Assembly (NCBI RefSeq): GCF_021462225.1 | Contig: NC_061806.1 | Coordinates: forward strand, 124,001-188,000 | DNA length: 64,000 bases | Direction of reading: 5' to 3' | DNA from: Girardinichthys multiradiatus | Taxonomy: Eukaryota > Chordata > Actinopteri > Cyprinodontiformes > Goodeidae | Shown here: positions 54,801 through 62,300 of the stretch, one piece after another | Layout of the letters: each line of letters begins with the position of its first letter | Position numbering within the stretch: position 1 is the stretch's first letter | Position numbers and translations under genes: made by a program | The notes under the pieces: generated by a model | What the model saw: only the letters and a program-made list of their open reading frames with translations | What the model was told of the DNA's origin: nothing | Databases searched by the model: none

Positions 54801-56563
54801 GCTTTTACCTCATGGTTACTTAACTGCGAGCTCTCCATTGGACTCATTACCATTTCATTTTGAGGATAATGTGCATGGCATAGGTTTTGTTTGTGTTTTT
54901 TATAACCTTCCCAATCCTTGCAACCAGTGCCACAGGACTCACATTCATAGGGTTGTGGTTGACGTTGCTTCTGTTCAGATACTGTGGTTGCACTGTTGCA
55001 GGAAAATGTATGAGATGCCTCTTGCTCTTCTTCCGTTGGCTCAGCACCAACAGGGATTTCAATGGCTGGTTGCCTTCTTAGTGTTCCGAAACGACGCAAC
55101 ACTTGAGTTTCAGAAAGTTGTTCATCAAAGGACTGAGTTTGGCGAAATTTGTGCGGAACAGTACTTAAAGCGTCTAATGAACTTGATGCAGATGGCATTG
55201 AGAGACTTCGCACCATGGAGGCAGTGGATATTTGACAAGAAGGTTGCTCCACCTTTTGGGATGGGTGATGAAACTTTTCACAGGGAACTCCCATACTAAT
55301 GGAGCCTGTAGTTTTATACCCCAGATTTCCACATTTACGGTTGTGAAGAAGGGGCTCTTTGATACTTGAACTCTTTTGAGTCTCAGAACTATTCTTTCTA
55401 CTCAGTGAGAATCTCCTTGGTTTTACACTGTCAATTTTACTGGTGTCCACCACTGCCTCATTGATGGTGATGAGTTTTGTGATATGATCAATAACCTGCT
55501 TCTTGGGTACAGTAAATGAGATGTTTTTTTCCTCATGACCAGGGAGATCCTGGTTATGATGACGGGACATCCTCTGTAGCTGTCCAAGACGTCCATATTT
55601 ACCAAGGATAATCTCCGCATAGCTTTTGGCACTCATGTTTGGGGGACTGTCTTGTGATTGCTCTGTACTTTCAGAGCGGGAGAAGTAGCCAGATTCTGTA
55701 CTGCCTCTACTACCTAATGTGAGAGACGAGATCTTCTCATCAGAAGACTCCTGAGAACCATGTTTCCCTCTACTTAGACGAAGGGCCAGTCTCTTTTTCA
55801 CTGCATAAGAGTCATTGCTGGCTCCAGTGGTATCTTTTGCCATGTCAGCTTCAGGACTCTTAACTGAGGACACACTGTTTTGTCTATTTGTAAGGGCTGA
55901 AGCAGAGGAAAGATGTCGTGTTTCATCCTCTGACTCAGTTACTTGCTCTTCTAAAGATTTTGGCTCTCCAAGTGCTAAGCCTGCCTTTACCCTGTGGGTA
56001 TGCGATTTGCGGTGTTTGTACAGGTTGCTCTTTGTCTTAAAAGAGAAGCCACATGGGGCACAAGGATAGGGTCTTTCGCCTGTATGGGAGCGAATGTGTT
56101 TCTGTAGAACACTGGGCTTTGCACATGCACGGCCACAATAAGTGCAAACATATTTCCCTGGTTTCTGAGGCTTGCGTTCACGTTTCTGTTTGGGGTCCTC
56201 TTGGGTTTCTGATGCAGACTGGATAGTAGGGTCTTCAGTGCATGGTTGGACTCCTGATGTCGAGCTGGAAACTGTGGCTGCTTCTGTTGCTGCTTCTCGT
56301 TTGTGTTCCAGCACTGTATCGGAGACAACGCTCTGCCGCTGGTGCCTAAGACGTTTACGTTCAGGGTTATGTCTTCTTGACAGTTTGGGCAACTGCGCTA
56401 TACTATGAGACCTTGGACCAACAGTTAGCTGTTGTTTTAGCTGTTGTTGGGAAGGCTGGGTAGGATACTTGCGCTGCAGACCTTGCTGAAGAGAGTCTGA
56501 TTGATGCTGTTCTTGATCTCCAGTCTGCTCCCCATTTGTTTTCTGACAATGCAAGGCCTCCAT
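36359..56563 (-). CDS. hivep3: HIVEP/Schnurri-family zinc-finger transcription factor, best match HIVEP3
   Basis: This is a large nuclear DNA-binding protein that in vertebrates binds kappaB-like enhancer motifs and regulates immune, bone and TGF-beta/BMP-linked transcription. Recognised coding exons are 52697-56563, 41071-41207, 40915-40986, 38636-39231 and 36359-36811, about 1700 residues. The phases of the last four fit each other exactly. The large exon ends in phase 0 while the exon at 41207 needs two preceding bases, so at least one exon between is missing or unseen. HIVEP3-type motifs include STESGYFSRSES, KSYAEIILGKYGR, HITKLITINEAVVDT, VPEILVTE, LPPKKKRLRLAE, REMRRSASEQ, WCYLNYIKPN and LSHLPLHSQ...LIPIGGIHMVQ. 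The neighbouring edn2 on the same strand matches human EDN2-HIVEP3. Whether 5' non-coding exons lie beyond 56.6 kb is not visible. Confidence 0.88.
37262..38038 (+). mobile_element. TTAA-target transposon, Kolobok-like, inserted in the Tc1-like copy
   Basis: The termini 'agtggacctaaagcc' and '...ggggtttagtttcact' are imperfect inverted repeats directly flanked by TTAA (37258-37261 and 38039-38042). Removing the insert and one TTAA restores the expected host sequence ('tctatcgc' joined to 'aaaatcccc'). The interior contains a 77-codon plus-strand frame at 37430-37663 with KPYQFES and acidic patches, possibly an exon of a transposase-related protein. At 777 bp it is non-autonomous. The superfamily is inferred from the target site and AG ends. 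Confidence 0.65.
37430..37663 (+). CDS. small open frame inside the TTAA element (function unknown)
   Basis: The 77 codons begin MESEQSDAGNFTTN and contain acidic/Ser patches (FEVDDFSPLSSLEVEGG) and GPKPYQFESM, ending QWRTEWVRFLSVYQ. It does not match a family I can name with certainty. It is open across a third of the element, which could reflect the first exon of the parent transposon's protein kept in this derivative. Expression is not supported. Confidence 0.3.
   Translation: MESEQSDAGNFTTNRSFEVDDFSPLSSLEVEGGFIEHSGPKPYQFESMAQGTDSAMPEAGTASQWRTEWVRFLSVYQ
38636..39231 (-). CDS. hivep3: hivep3 exon after the ZAS-C region (acidic, then Ser/Pro-rich)
   Basis: The 596-bp exon has the acceptor 'tttgtgttgtag' and the donor CCG|gtgagt. 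It is fully open in the frame set by the neighbouring exons: it begins AFKDQLANPDQQ, contains a short acidic run (HEDDDG), then ARRALFARRRL and a long Ser/Pro-rich part (TPSPNSGRVPSPPCSPSPKP, SPGPPSSVSPS). HIVEP proteins have an acidic stretch and Ser/Pro-rich sequence after the C-terminal fingers. Here the acidic part is short compared with human HIVEP3 as recalled. It ends in phase 0. Confidence 0.8.
39404..40763 (-). mobile_element. Tc1-like transposon in a hivep3 intron, split by a retroposon
   Basis: The left terminus 'aagtgccttgcaagagtatt' (39406) and right end 'gtatgaatacttttgctgag' (40734) are the best-preserved ends of this family here. The middle contains 'gccacagattctcaattgga' (39753), 'catagcatgatcctgccacc' and 'gcagaccacctttttccacg'. 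The transposase (minus strand) is decayed. A retroposon 3' end occupies about 39992-40342, after which the right half of the element resumes. Confidence 0.65.
39992..40342 (+). mobile_element. LINE-like retroposon 3' end (family shared with 45560-45948)
   Basis: The copy at 45.6-45.95 kb shares the same ordered blocks: 'tgcaaagttggtgactcaatgc', 'tttccttagata', 'tttctgtatataaattg' and the tail 'gaattgaactg'. The tail type is that of fish CR1/L2-group retroposons. There is no coding region. It is nested in a Tc1-like element. Confidence 0.55.
40915..40986 (-). CDS. hivep3: hivep3 72-bp exon completing a CCHC-like finger
   Basis: The acceptor is 'tgttttcag' and the donor AGAG|gtttgt is weak, but it keeps phase 1 and joins exactly to the next exon as GGA. 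It encodes VRLDEHLKPEVCEEDGSH and a few more residues. Joined to the preceding exon this gives Cys-x2-Cys-x12-His-x5-Cys, aligning with the second ZAS-C finger (Cys-x2-Cys-x12-His-x5-His) with the last His changed to Cys. A shorter exon ending at an earlier GAG|gtatgt would break the downstream frame (stop TAG), which supports the longer form. Confidence 0.65.
41071..41207 (-). CDS. hivep3: hivep3 exon, degenerate first half of the ZAS-C region
   Basis: The 137-bp exon has the acceptor 'ccacacctacag' and the donor CCAG|gtaaga. It encodes SQSQPGGVCGECDRKC...SQTSVCNLCGSTLKAP. In position it corresponds to the ZAS-C finger pair. Two CxxC pairs are kept (VCGEC and VCNLC), but the His pair of the first finger is absent. 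The second finger is completed by the next exon, as in a finger split by an intron. The phase (2 in, 1 out) joins exactly to the exon at 40986. The exon call is good; its homology to ZAS-C is an inference. Confidence 0.7.
41208..42784. other. hivep3 intron sequence, nothing recognised
   Basis: This is the intron upstream of the 41207 exon. It was searched by eye on the minus strand for ZAS-C coding motifs (VCEECG, KPSMLKKH, SNEEYVYVRG) without success. No repeat termini are visible. Confidence 0.45.
42968..43317 (-). mobile_element. tRNA-derived SINE with 9-bp target duplication
   Basis: The direct repeat 'acataaatt' flanks it (42959-42967 and 43318-43326). On the minus strand it starts 'aggctgcacggtggtagcac', has a B-box-like 'ggtttgattcc', a long conserved body, and ends 'aagcggtagaaaatgactga', the usual 3' end of this abundant fish SINE. 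The A-box is shortened. It is 350 bp and nearly full length. Confidence 0.8.
43647..44787 (-). mobile_element. Rex1 retrotransposon, 5'-truncated second copy
   Basis: It is nearly identical to the 3' part of the element at 31.25-33.9 kb, including the 3' UTR. The end carries five to six 'cagaat' units (43647 onward) instead of two to three. The open frame at 43999-44786 keeps GSPQGCVLSPLLFSLYTNSC, KLLKFADDTTLIG, RFLGTIIS and the C-terminus SFFPSATSLVNKARKPP without lesion, but the element starts after RT motif A, so it is dead on arrival. It sits in a hivep3 intron. Confidence 0.9.
45560..45948 (+). mobile_element. LINE-like retroposon 3' end
   Basis: This is the sibling of 39992-40342. Shared blocks include 'gctgcaaagttaacgactca', 'tttctgtatataaattgcat' and the tail 'ataaataaattgaattgaac'. 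No coding region was recognised, and the 5' boundary is approximate. Confidence 0.55.
46092..46245 (+). pseudogene. possible exon of an unidentified transposon or gene
   Basis: After a T-run ending in 'tttttttag', about 50 codons are open on the plus strand: SIESVSSYADVHGVKYCGTL, then GEPLLYPDWDPDYDSSSESS, then VISSANPLL and a stop. About 240 bases on, 'gattttacag' precedes DDDYYDEPH and a stop. Composition (acidic/Tyr) and the acceptor-like T-run look like coding exons, but the phases do not join cleanly. It lies antisense within a hivep3 intron. The family is not recognised. Confidence 0.3.
46567..50298. repeat. complex repeat block with a 1.6-kb tandem duplication
   Basis: Two diverged copies of a unit of about 1.62 kb follow each other: 'ggggcaatttggggactttg' at 46626 recurs at 48243, and 'ggctatgatggcgtggcgaa' at 48121 recurs at 49750. 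Within each unit, 'gggcgtggcc', 'agccacgccccctgagaaca', 'gcgccccctag' and 'aggaagtc' recur. A unique 3' part follows to about 50298. The outer edges read 'cctgcaag' and 'cttgcagg', an 8-bp inverted pair. It is GC-richer than its flanks. No protein motif is found in any frame; open frames here are incidental. Similar sequences are common in teleosts, but I cannot place the superfamily. Confidence 0.75.
46813..46879. repeat. perfect 31-bp inverted repeat (hairpin) inside the repeat block
   Basis: The left arm 46813-46843 and right arm 46849-46879 are exact reverse complements around a 5-base loop (46844-46848). The left arm starts 'agctcctcaaaccaagaaaa'. The paralogous place in the second unit (near 48425) has only the left-arm sequence, so the hairpin arose in the first unit alone. 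Confidence 0.95.
50299..52696. other. hivep3 intron sequence, nothing recognised
   Basis: This AT-rich intron lies directly downstream (minus strand) of the main hivep3 exon. A short CA run lies at 51878-51902. The missing exon expected next in hivep3 was not found here. Confidence 0.45.
52697..56563 (-). CDS. hivep3: hivep3 main coding exon (ZAS-N fingers, CCHC finger, NLS)
   Basis: This gives 1289 codons from the proposed start ATG (56561-56563, MEALHC...). The frame is open back to a TAA near 56675, so a splice acceptor just upstream (for example 'gcattgtcag' at about 56547) is an alternative. Numbered from that Met, residues 137-190 form the ZAS-N pair: Cys-x2-Cys-x12-His-x3-His then Cys-x2-Cys-x12-His-x4-His, joined by the TGERPYPC linker. 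A CCHC finger has Cys541, Cys544, His557 and Cys562. A basic NLS (PPKKKRLRL) lies at about 753-760. Ser-rich stretches follow. The 3' end is a clean donor, GAG|gtaatt, after SKRLCSTE. No frameshift or stop is seen, which argues for a working gene. Confidence 0.92.
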
Positions 56564-56639
56564 AAAACATAAGGAAGTCCCCAGGTAGATACTTGATTTG
56601 CGTCTGCCTCGACCAGGCCACAGAATCAAAGATGAATCA

Positions 56640-57179
56640 TTAAATGGATTTGAAATTATGCCAAATTATGTACTTTATTTAAGTGGCATGCTTTATGGTC
56701 GTTGTTTTAACTTAATCTTTATTGCTTAGTAACAAACAAATACCAACTTCAGGGAAGTGACATCAAATAATCCAGCCTTAATGAGTTTTGCTTGGGGAAG
56801 GAATTCCTATGCAGTGCTGATCTAAAGTTGCATTGAGCATTTATCCAGTCTTCAGACTCATTTGAATGTATGATTGCTGTCTTCTCAGCATTGTGATCTG
56901 TGAATACAGAAATCCATTATAAGCATAGTGCACACATTTGAAGCATAAGAGAAAGAGAAATAGGATGAAAAATTGTCTACTTCAATTTAACTCTGAGATA
57001 TAACATTCATCTCCCTGGGTTCTGCTCATTTTAAATATAAATGTTTTATGTGATTTATTATGTATAAGTAACAACAGCATAAACTGAAATTGTCAGGGAT
57101 TTAAGGTATGTCTTGCTAGCCATAAATTACTTTTTAGAAAACATTGTGTCATAATGCATTTGAGATAGTATATCCAGCT
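56640..57179. other. hivep3 5' flank or intron
   Basis: This stretch lies upstream of the main hivep3 exon and probably holds its acceptor side. No further coding exon was recognised. Confidence 0.4.
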
Positions 57180-58645
57180 CTTGGCCTCTCTGTCCCACCA
57201 GAGACAAAAACACACTGGACCATTGTTACACAACTTCAAAGGACTCATATCATGCTGTTACCAGGGCTGCTCTGGAATTTTCGGATCATTCTCTTACCCA
57301 CCTCATCCCAACCTACAGGCAGAAATTAAGAGCTTCCAAACCCACGGTTCACACTGCTGAGAATTGGACTGAGGAATCAAAGCAGACGCTACAGGCCTGC
57401 TTTGAATGCACAGACTGGACTGTTTTTGAAACTTCAGCCACTGACTTAAACCAACTAACTGATGTGGTGACATCATACATCAGTTTCTGTGAGGACATGT
57501 GTGTGCAGACCAAGACATGCACCTTTGGGAATAACAAGCCATGGTTTACTCCACATCTCAGGAACCTGCGCAGGGAAAAGGAAGAAGCTCACAGCAGTGA
57601 AGATTGGGCGCGGTACAGGCAGGTCAGGAACAAACTAACAAAGGAGATCGAAGCAGCCGAGAGAAGCTACAGTGAGAAGCTTTGTAGACTTCAGCTCGGC
57701 CTTCAACACCATCATACCAGACATCCTCCACCAGAAGCTCACCCAGCTCAACGTCCCAGCCTCCACCTTTCAGTGGATAAACAGCTTCCTGACGGACCGA
57801 CAGCAGCATGTGAGACTGGGGAGCATCTTCTCCCGAACCAGATCAATAAGCACTGGTGCCCCCCAGGGGTGTGTTCTATCCCCACTCCTCTTCTCCCTGT
57901 ACACAAATGACTGCACCTCAGCGGACTCGTTCGTGAAACTCCTGAAGTTTGCTGATGACACCACTGTCATGGGACTGATCCAAGACATTGATGAGTCTGC
58001 ATACAGACAAGAGATGGATCGGCTGGTACAATGGTGTTGTCAGAACTACCTTGAACTCAACCCACTCAAGACTGTGGAAATGGTGGTGGACCTTCGGAGA
58101 ACACCACCCCCATACACCCCCATCACCATCCTCAACAACACCGTGTCGGCTGTGGACCACTTCAGGTTCTTAGGAACCACCATCTCTGAGGACCTGAGAT
58201 GGTCTTCGCACATAGACACTGTTCGAAAGAAGGTCCAGCAGAGACTGTACTTCCTGAGGCAACTCAAGAAGTTCAACCTTCCACAGGAGCTGCTGGTGAT
58301 CTTCTACACTGCCATCATTCAGTCTGTCCTGTCTTCATCCATCTCAGTGTGGTTTGGATCATCCACAAAACAGGACAGGTCCAGACTGCAACAAATAATC
58401 AGGGCTCCAGAGAGAATAATCAGGGCTGACCTTCCCTCCATGCAGGACCTATACAGGTCTAGGGTCAAGAAAAGAGCTGCTAAAATCTCTGCAGACCCCA
58501 CACACCCTGCACATAAACTGTTAAGAGTTTTACCTTCAGGCCGCCTCTACAGAGCACTGTTCACTAAAACCAGCCGCCACAGAGACAGTTTCTTCCTCCA
58601 GGCTGTTTCTCTGATGAACATTTAATAGAGTACAAAACAACAGCA
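57180..58645 (+). mobile_element. Rex1-type retrotransposon, 5'-truncated and internally deleted
   Basis: The sequence begins in the endonuclease-RT linker (SDH-like region in a shifted frame, then [49 protein letters not shown]). It then jumps at about 57680 directly to the RT motif A region FVDFSSAFNTIIPDILHQKL and continues open to [12 protein letters not shown] and a stop at 58625. Relative to the copy at 31-34 kb about 250 codons are absent at the junction. This subfamily is clearly diverged from the two near-identical copies. A TA-rich tail follows. Confidence 0.85.
57672..58625 (+). pseudogene. Rex1 reverse-transcriptase C-terminal half
   Basis: The open frame has FVDFSSAFNTI (first catalytic Asp), STGAPQGCVLSPLLFSLY, KFADDTTVMG (FADD box), NYLELNPLKTVEMVVDLRR, HFRFLGTTISEDLRW, QQRLYFLRQLKKFNLPQELL and [15 protein letters not shown]. 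It has no stop of its own, but it lacks the RT N-terminus and fingers because of the deletion, and an endonuclease domain, so it cannot be functional. Confidence 0.85.
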
Positions 58646-58770
58646 TACAGATGTTGCAAATGCACCTTTTTATTTATATATGTGTGTATTTCTATATTGT
58701 ATATATGTATACTTGAAGTTGCAAATGCACCTTTGTATATATGTATATTTAAGGACATATAGATATATGC

Positions 58771-58774
<4 letters not shown>

Positions 58775-58860
<86 letters not shown>

Positions 58861-58868
58861 TATATATA
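58775..58868. repeat. long TA microsatellite
   Basis: Over 40 TA units with a single interruption near 58853 directly follow the tail of the Rex1-type element, and 'tatatgtata' variants precede it. It probably grew from the retroposon's own TA-rich tail. Confidence 0.92.
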
Positions 58869-59499
58869 AGAGCGATCAAGTTCTCTGCTGAAATCAACTT
58901 TGCGAGGAGACAACAGAGATTCCTATCTTAGTGAGGAGGTGTGGTTTACCCCGTTACTAGGCGTGACACTGTCTTCTAAGAAATGTGATTGGTTGTTGCA
59001 AAAAGACAAAAAAAAAACCCAAAAAAAAGCACATAAACATATGTGCTCCAATCAATAGAGAGAAATGAACCGATGATAGAATTTAGATTGGATTCAGAAA
59101 CGTGTAAATTAATTTTCTAACAGCATCAACATGTTTGAATGTAGCTTATTTAAATGGTCATCATTATTTTGATTTGCTTATTATTATGTTTAACTGCCAT
59201 GCTGATCTTTTTTATACTGCATCTATTTCATATTAATTAATTTAATATTAATATTAAAATTCAGAATTTTACTGTGACCTCCTTCTTCAATAATGAGGTT
59301 TAGTTTGGTAAAATGACCATAACAAATCGGAGAAAAAAGGTGGAGAAAACTGAACTGAACAGAGGAGCAGAGCCTGCTGGTGGAAGAGAATAAAAGTGTT
59401 GAAAGGAAGATTTGATCCTGGGATCACGATGGGATCATTTTGTTAATTCACTGTTGTTCATTGTATGGAGAATACCTCTCCTTTCTCTCTGTATGTCTG
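58869..59499. other. AT-rich DNA, nothing recognised
   Basis: No gene or repeat terminus was recognised. Confidence 0.4.
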
Positions 59500-59740
59500 T
59501 CATTTTCCCTGCTTAAGACACTCTTAGGCTCACTAAAAGTCTTCCTCAATACTCCTAACATTTCCTCACATTAGGAGCTCTCTTAAGGCTCCCTTAAGAT
59601 GCTTCGTGAATAATTTTTATCTTAATGAGCGAAAATTCTAAGAATAATCTCAGAATTCAAGAAATTCTAAGATTTTTCTTAGAATGATGTCACTAGAAGC
59701 TACTTTTAGTTTAAGATTCTTTGTGAATACAGGCCCTGGT
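59500..59740. mobile_element. possible small non-autonomous DNA transposon
   Basis: The segment is full of short inverted words ('cttaag', 'ttctaag', 'ctcttaaggctcccttaaga') and ends with 'tttgtgaatacaggccctgg', a phrase I associate with a common fish MITE. Terminal repeats and target duplication could not be fixed. Confidence 0.3.
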
Positions 59741-61865
59741 CTTTATTAGGATTTAGCCTCAGGTATGCAAAAACAAACAACAGATACCAAGCTGTCAATA
59801 AAGCAAAAACAAAAATGGAGAAGCAGTGTATGGGACAATTACATGCACCGTTGCTGCTTCCACTGGATGTAGGGAAAATAGTTGTTAAGTACTGTCAAAA
59901 GTAAATAATTGACCCAGCATGTGTGACTACCAGAATAAAAGCAGGAGTCTTGGTATTTTGCTGGTCTAGATTACACGTGTGAGGAAATACATCAGTCATA
60001 TTGTTATAGAACTACTTGTTGCTGCATCTCACAAAAATCTGAGGTCCATTTTTGTAGAGTTTGAACCATTATTTATAGGCGAGAAAAACTCAAGAGCTGC
60101 ATCTTTTGGGACCCACAGCCATGGATTTCAACATTAAACTCCGGTACAAACTCTTCTGGAACTTTTCAAAATAAACCTTCTTCCGGCACAGCCAGGAAAC
60201 GGGATAACTGCGGACTTCCTGTGACGCCACTACTCAAATAAAACACAGCTGTTGCTACATCTGCCCTCTTTCCACACGGCCTCTAGTGAGACCGGTCAGG
60301 AGAGGCCCAGCGCGCTAATGTCTCTTTGCTGGCAAAAAGACATAAACTCTTCAAACTGGATCCAAGAGTGTCATAAGATCATGTGATTATATGCACAAGT
60401 TAAGTATGAGTGAAGCACTGTTTGTGTACCTGGTTTCCTTCATAAAGAGGGGAAATTAAGGTATGAGCATTGCTGACTTTCTCTCCAAGCCCTGCAGAAG
60501 CAAACGGTGTTCGAGAGAAACCCCTGCAAAGATGCGGTCTCCCAGTCTGGAAGGAAGACAGCAGAGACCGCCTCATCGTGTTAACCCTGTGGTCAGCGGA
60601 CAGGACGGGCCGCCCAGCTACAGCTCCAGAGCTAACCCTTTTGTTCACAGAGCGAACGCACCTTCAACCCCCCGCGAAGCTACCGAGCTAACCGCTTGTT
60701 GACTGTGGATGTTTCTTCAAGCTTCGCCCCTTGGGCAACATTTCCTCACCATGGTCAGAGGTTAGGTTTGGGCAGATTAACAGTTAGGATGAAATGATCT
60801 GAACGTTTTCATTCTATGAAGTTTTGTTTGTGTGAAACTCGGCTATCTTAGTGCTAGCAGGCTATCTGCAGCACACATGCTCAGTTTTGTGTTCTGTGTT
60901 TGTGTTTTTAAAGTTAAGTCAAACTTTACATGAAGGGTGATTTTAAACACGGAAGATTGCTCATAACGTGCCGTCTAGCTTATGCATTTTAACCCTTTTA
61001 TTAACGGTATTTTTAAAGGTGTGTGTTTGATTCTGGTGCTAAATAATATTTACCCAGAAAGGTTTAGTCTTCAATCCAGTAAATAATAGTCCCTGAACAT
61101 CATTTACTAGATTTGATAACTAAGTAAACACCATTAAACCCCATTTCTCCAGAAAGATTTGGCTTGTTTCCAAAATACTCCCTTAATAATATTTCTTCAA
61201 ATATTATTTTAATAAATAAAGGCAGCTAATTAGACACCGTTGATAATTAGTCATCCAGAAGGTTGGTTTTATTCAGCAAATCATTATTTAAAACATTATT
61301 TTATTAAAATAATATTTTATCTGATCTTGCATTGTGAATGGTTGTCTAAATTAGTTCCAAGACTAACTTAACTTCACTTCCAGATTCTTCAAGATAATCC
61401 TTGGTTCTCAAACATAAACATTGCATGGTAATGTTGCATCACTCTTTTTGGTCATAATTTTCAATCATCTTTAATCAACTTGTTTATATTGTACATAGCC
61501 CATTAGTCTTCGTTATTCTTTAATTATGCTTGATAGTTGAGTTGGATTGTTTTAGCAAAGTAAAGAGTTTGTTGATTGAAATATGTTTGACTTTGAGTTG
61601 ACTTATTTTTGTTAATAAATTCTTGTATTTTAATAAATTGTGTGAATTCATTCCATATATGTGCAGAGTTTATGCTGTTCAATAATGTCAGAGCTCGTCT
61701 CACACCTTTCTATTTTGTTCTAATACCATCGCCTTACTGGGCTGGTATTCACAGGACAACCCTTAACAGACCCAAATATGATTTGATAAAATATCAAAAT
61801 ATTAATATGAAATATTAAATAATATTCTCAGATTAATAATCACAACACATCTGAGCCTCTGTTAG
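59741..61865. other. unassigned region with GC-rich core, possible retroelement relic
   Basis: At 60180-60720 the composition is clearly GC-richer than its surroundings, with a 79-codon plus-strand frame (60463-60702; starts MSIADFLSKPCRSKRC, Pro/Arg/Ser-rich, ends with a stop). From 60720 to about 61865 the DNA is AT-rich and has the look of a long terminal repeat or UTR, but no polypurine tract, primer-binding site or matching pair of repeats was seen. It may instead be an upstream exon or promoter region of a host gene. Undecided. Confidence 0.25.
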
Positions 61866-62189
61866 CAAAGCAGATATGGAAAAAAACTGAACACTTGTGT
61901 GTTTACATACATAATTACCAAAAAAACTTATTTTTATTTCCTTTCTTATATATTTATATTTAAAATGTCTTCATTAAGAGCTAAGAAAAACTGAAGTCAA
62001 ACATAAGAATAAAGAGGATTCTGATCCTGATTTTGAAGGGCTAGCTGAAAACCATCTCACAAAGAAAAATATGGCAACACTTATATGTTATATGTTTGCA
62101 AAGCTGCATCTGAATGTTCGGTAAGACTTTAAGAAATAAAATATTTAACCAGACAAGGCATAGGTAGATTTGTTTAACAATAATAATAA

Positions 62190-62300
62190 AACAAATCCTC
62201 ACACCAACTGTCAAGCATGGTGGTGGAGTGGTGATGATTTGGGCTTGTTTTGCTTCCACAAAACCGGGGTTTATACCAAAGTATATGAGGTACATTATCT
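62190..62300 (+). mobile_element. Tc1/mariner transposase scrap
   Basis: Plus-strand translation near 62204-62262 reads TPTVKHGGGVVMIWACFAST (62200s), the conserved motif just after the first catalytic Asp of Tc1-type transposases, with one frameshift. The flanks are too decayed to define ends. Confidence 0.5.

Noticed and set aside
54706..55299. 197-codon plus-strand frame
   Set aside because: It is antisense to the hivep3 main exon, whose minus-strand frame has domain support throughout.
58670..58931. Tyr/Ile repeat frames on both strands
   Set aside because: They are pure translations of the TA microsatellite.
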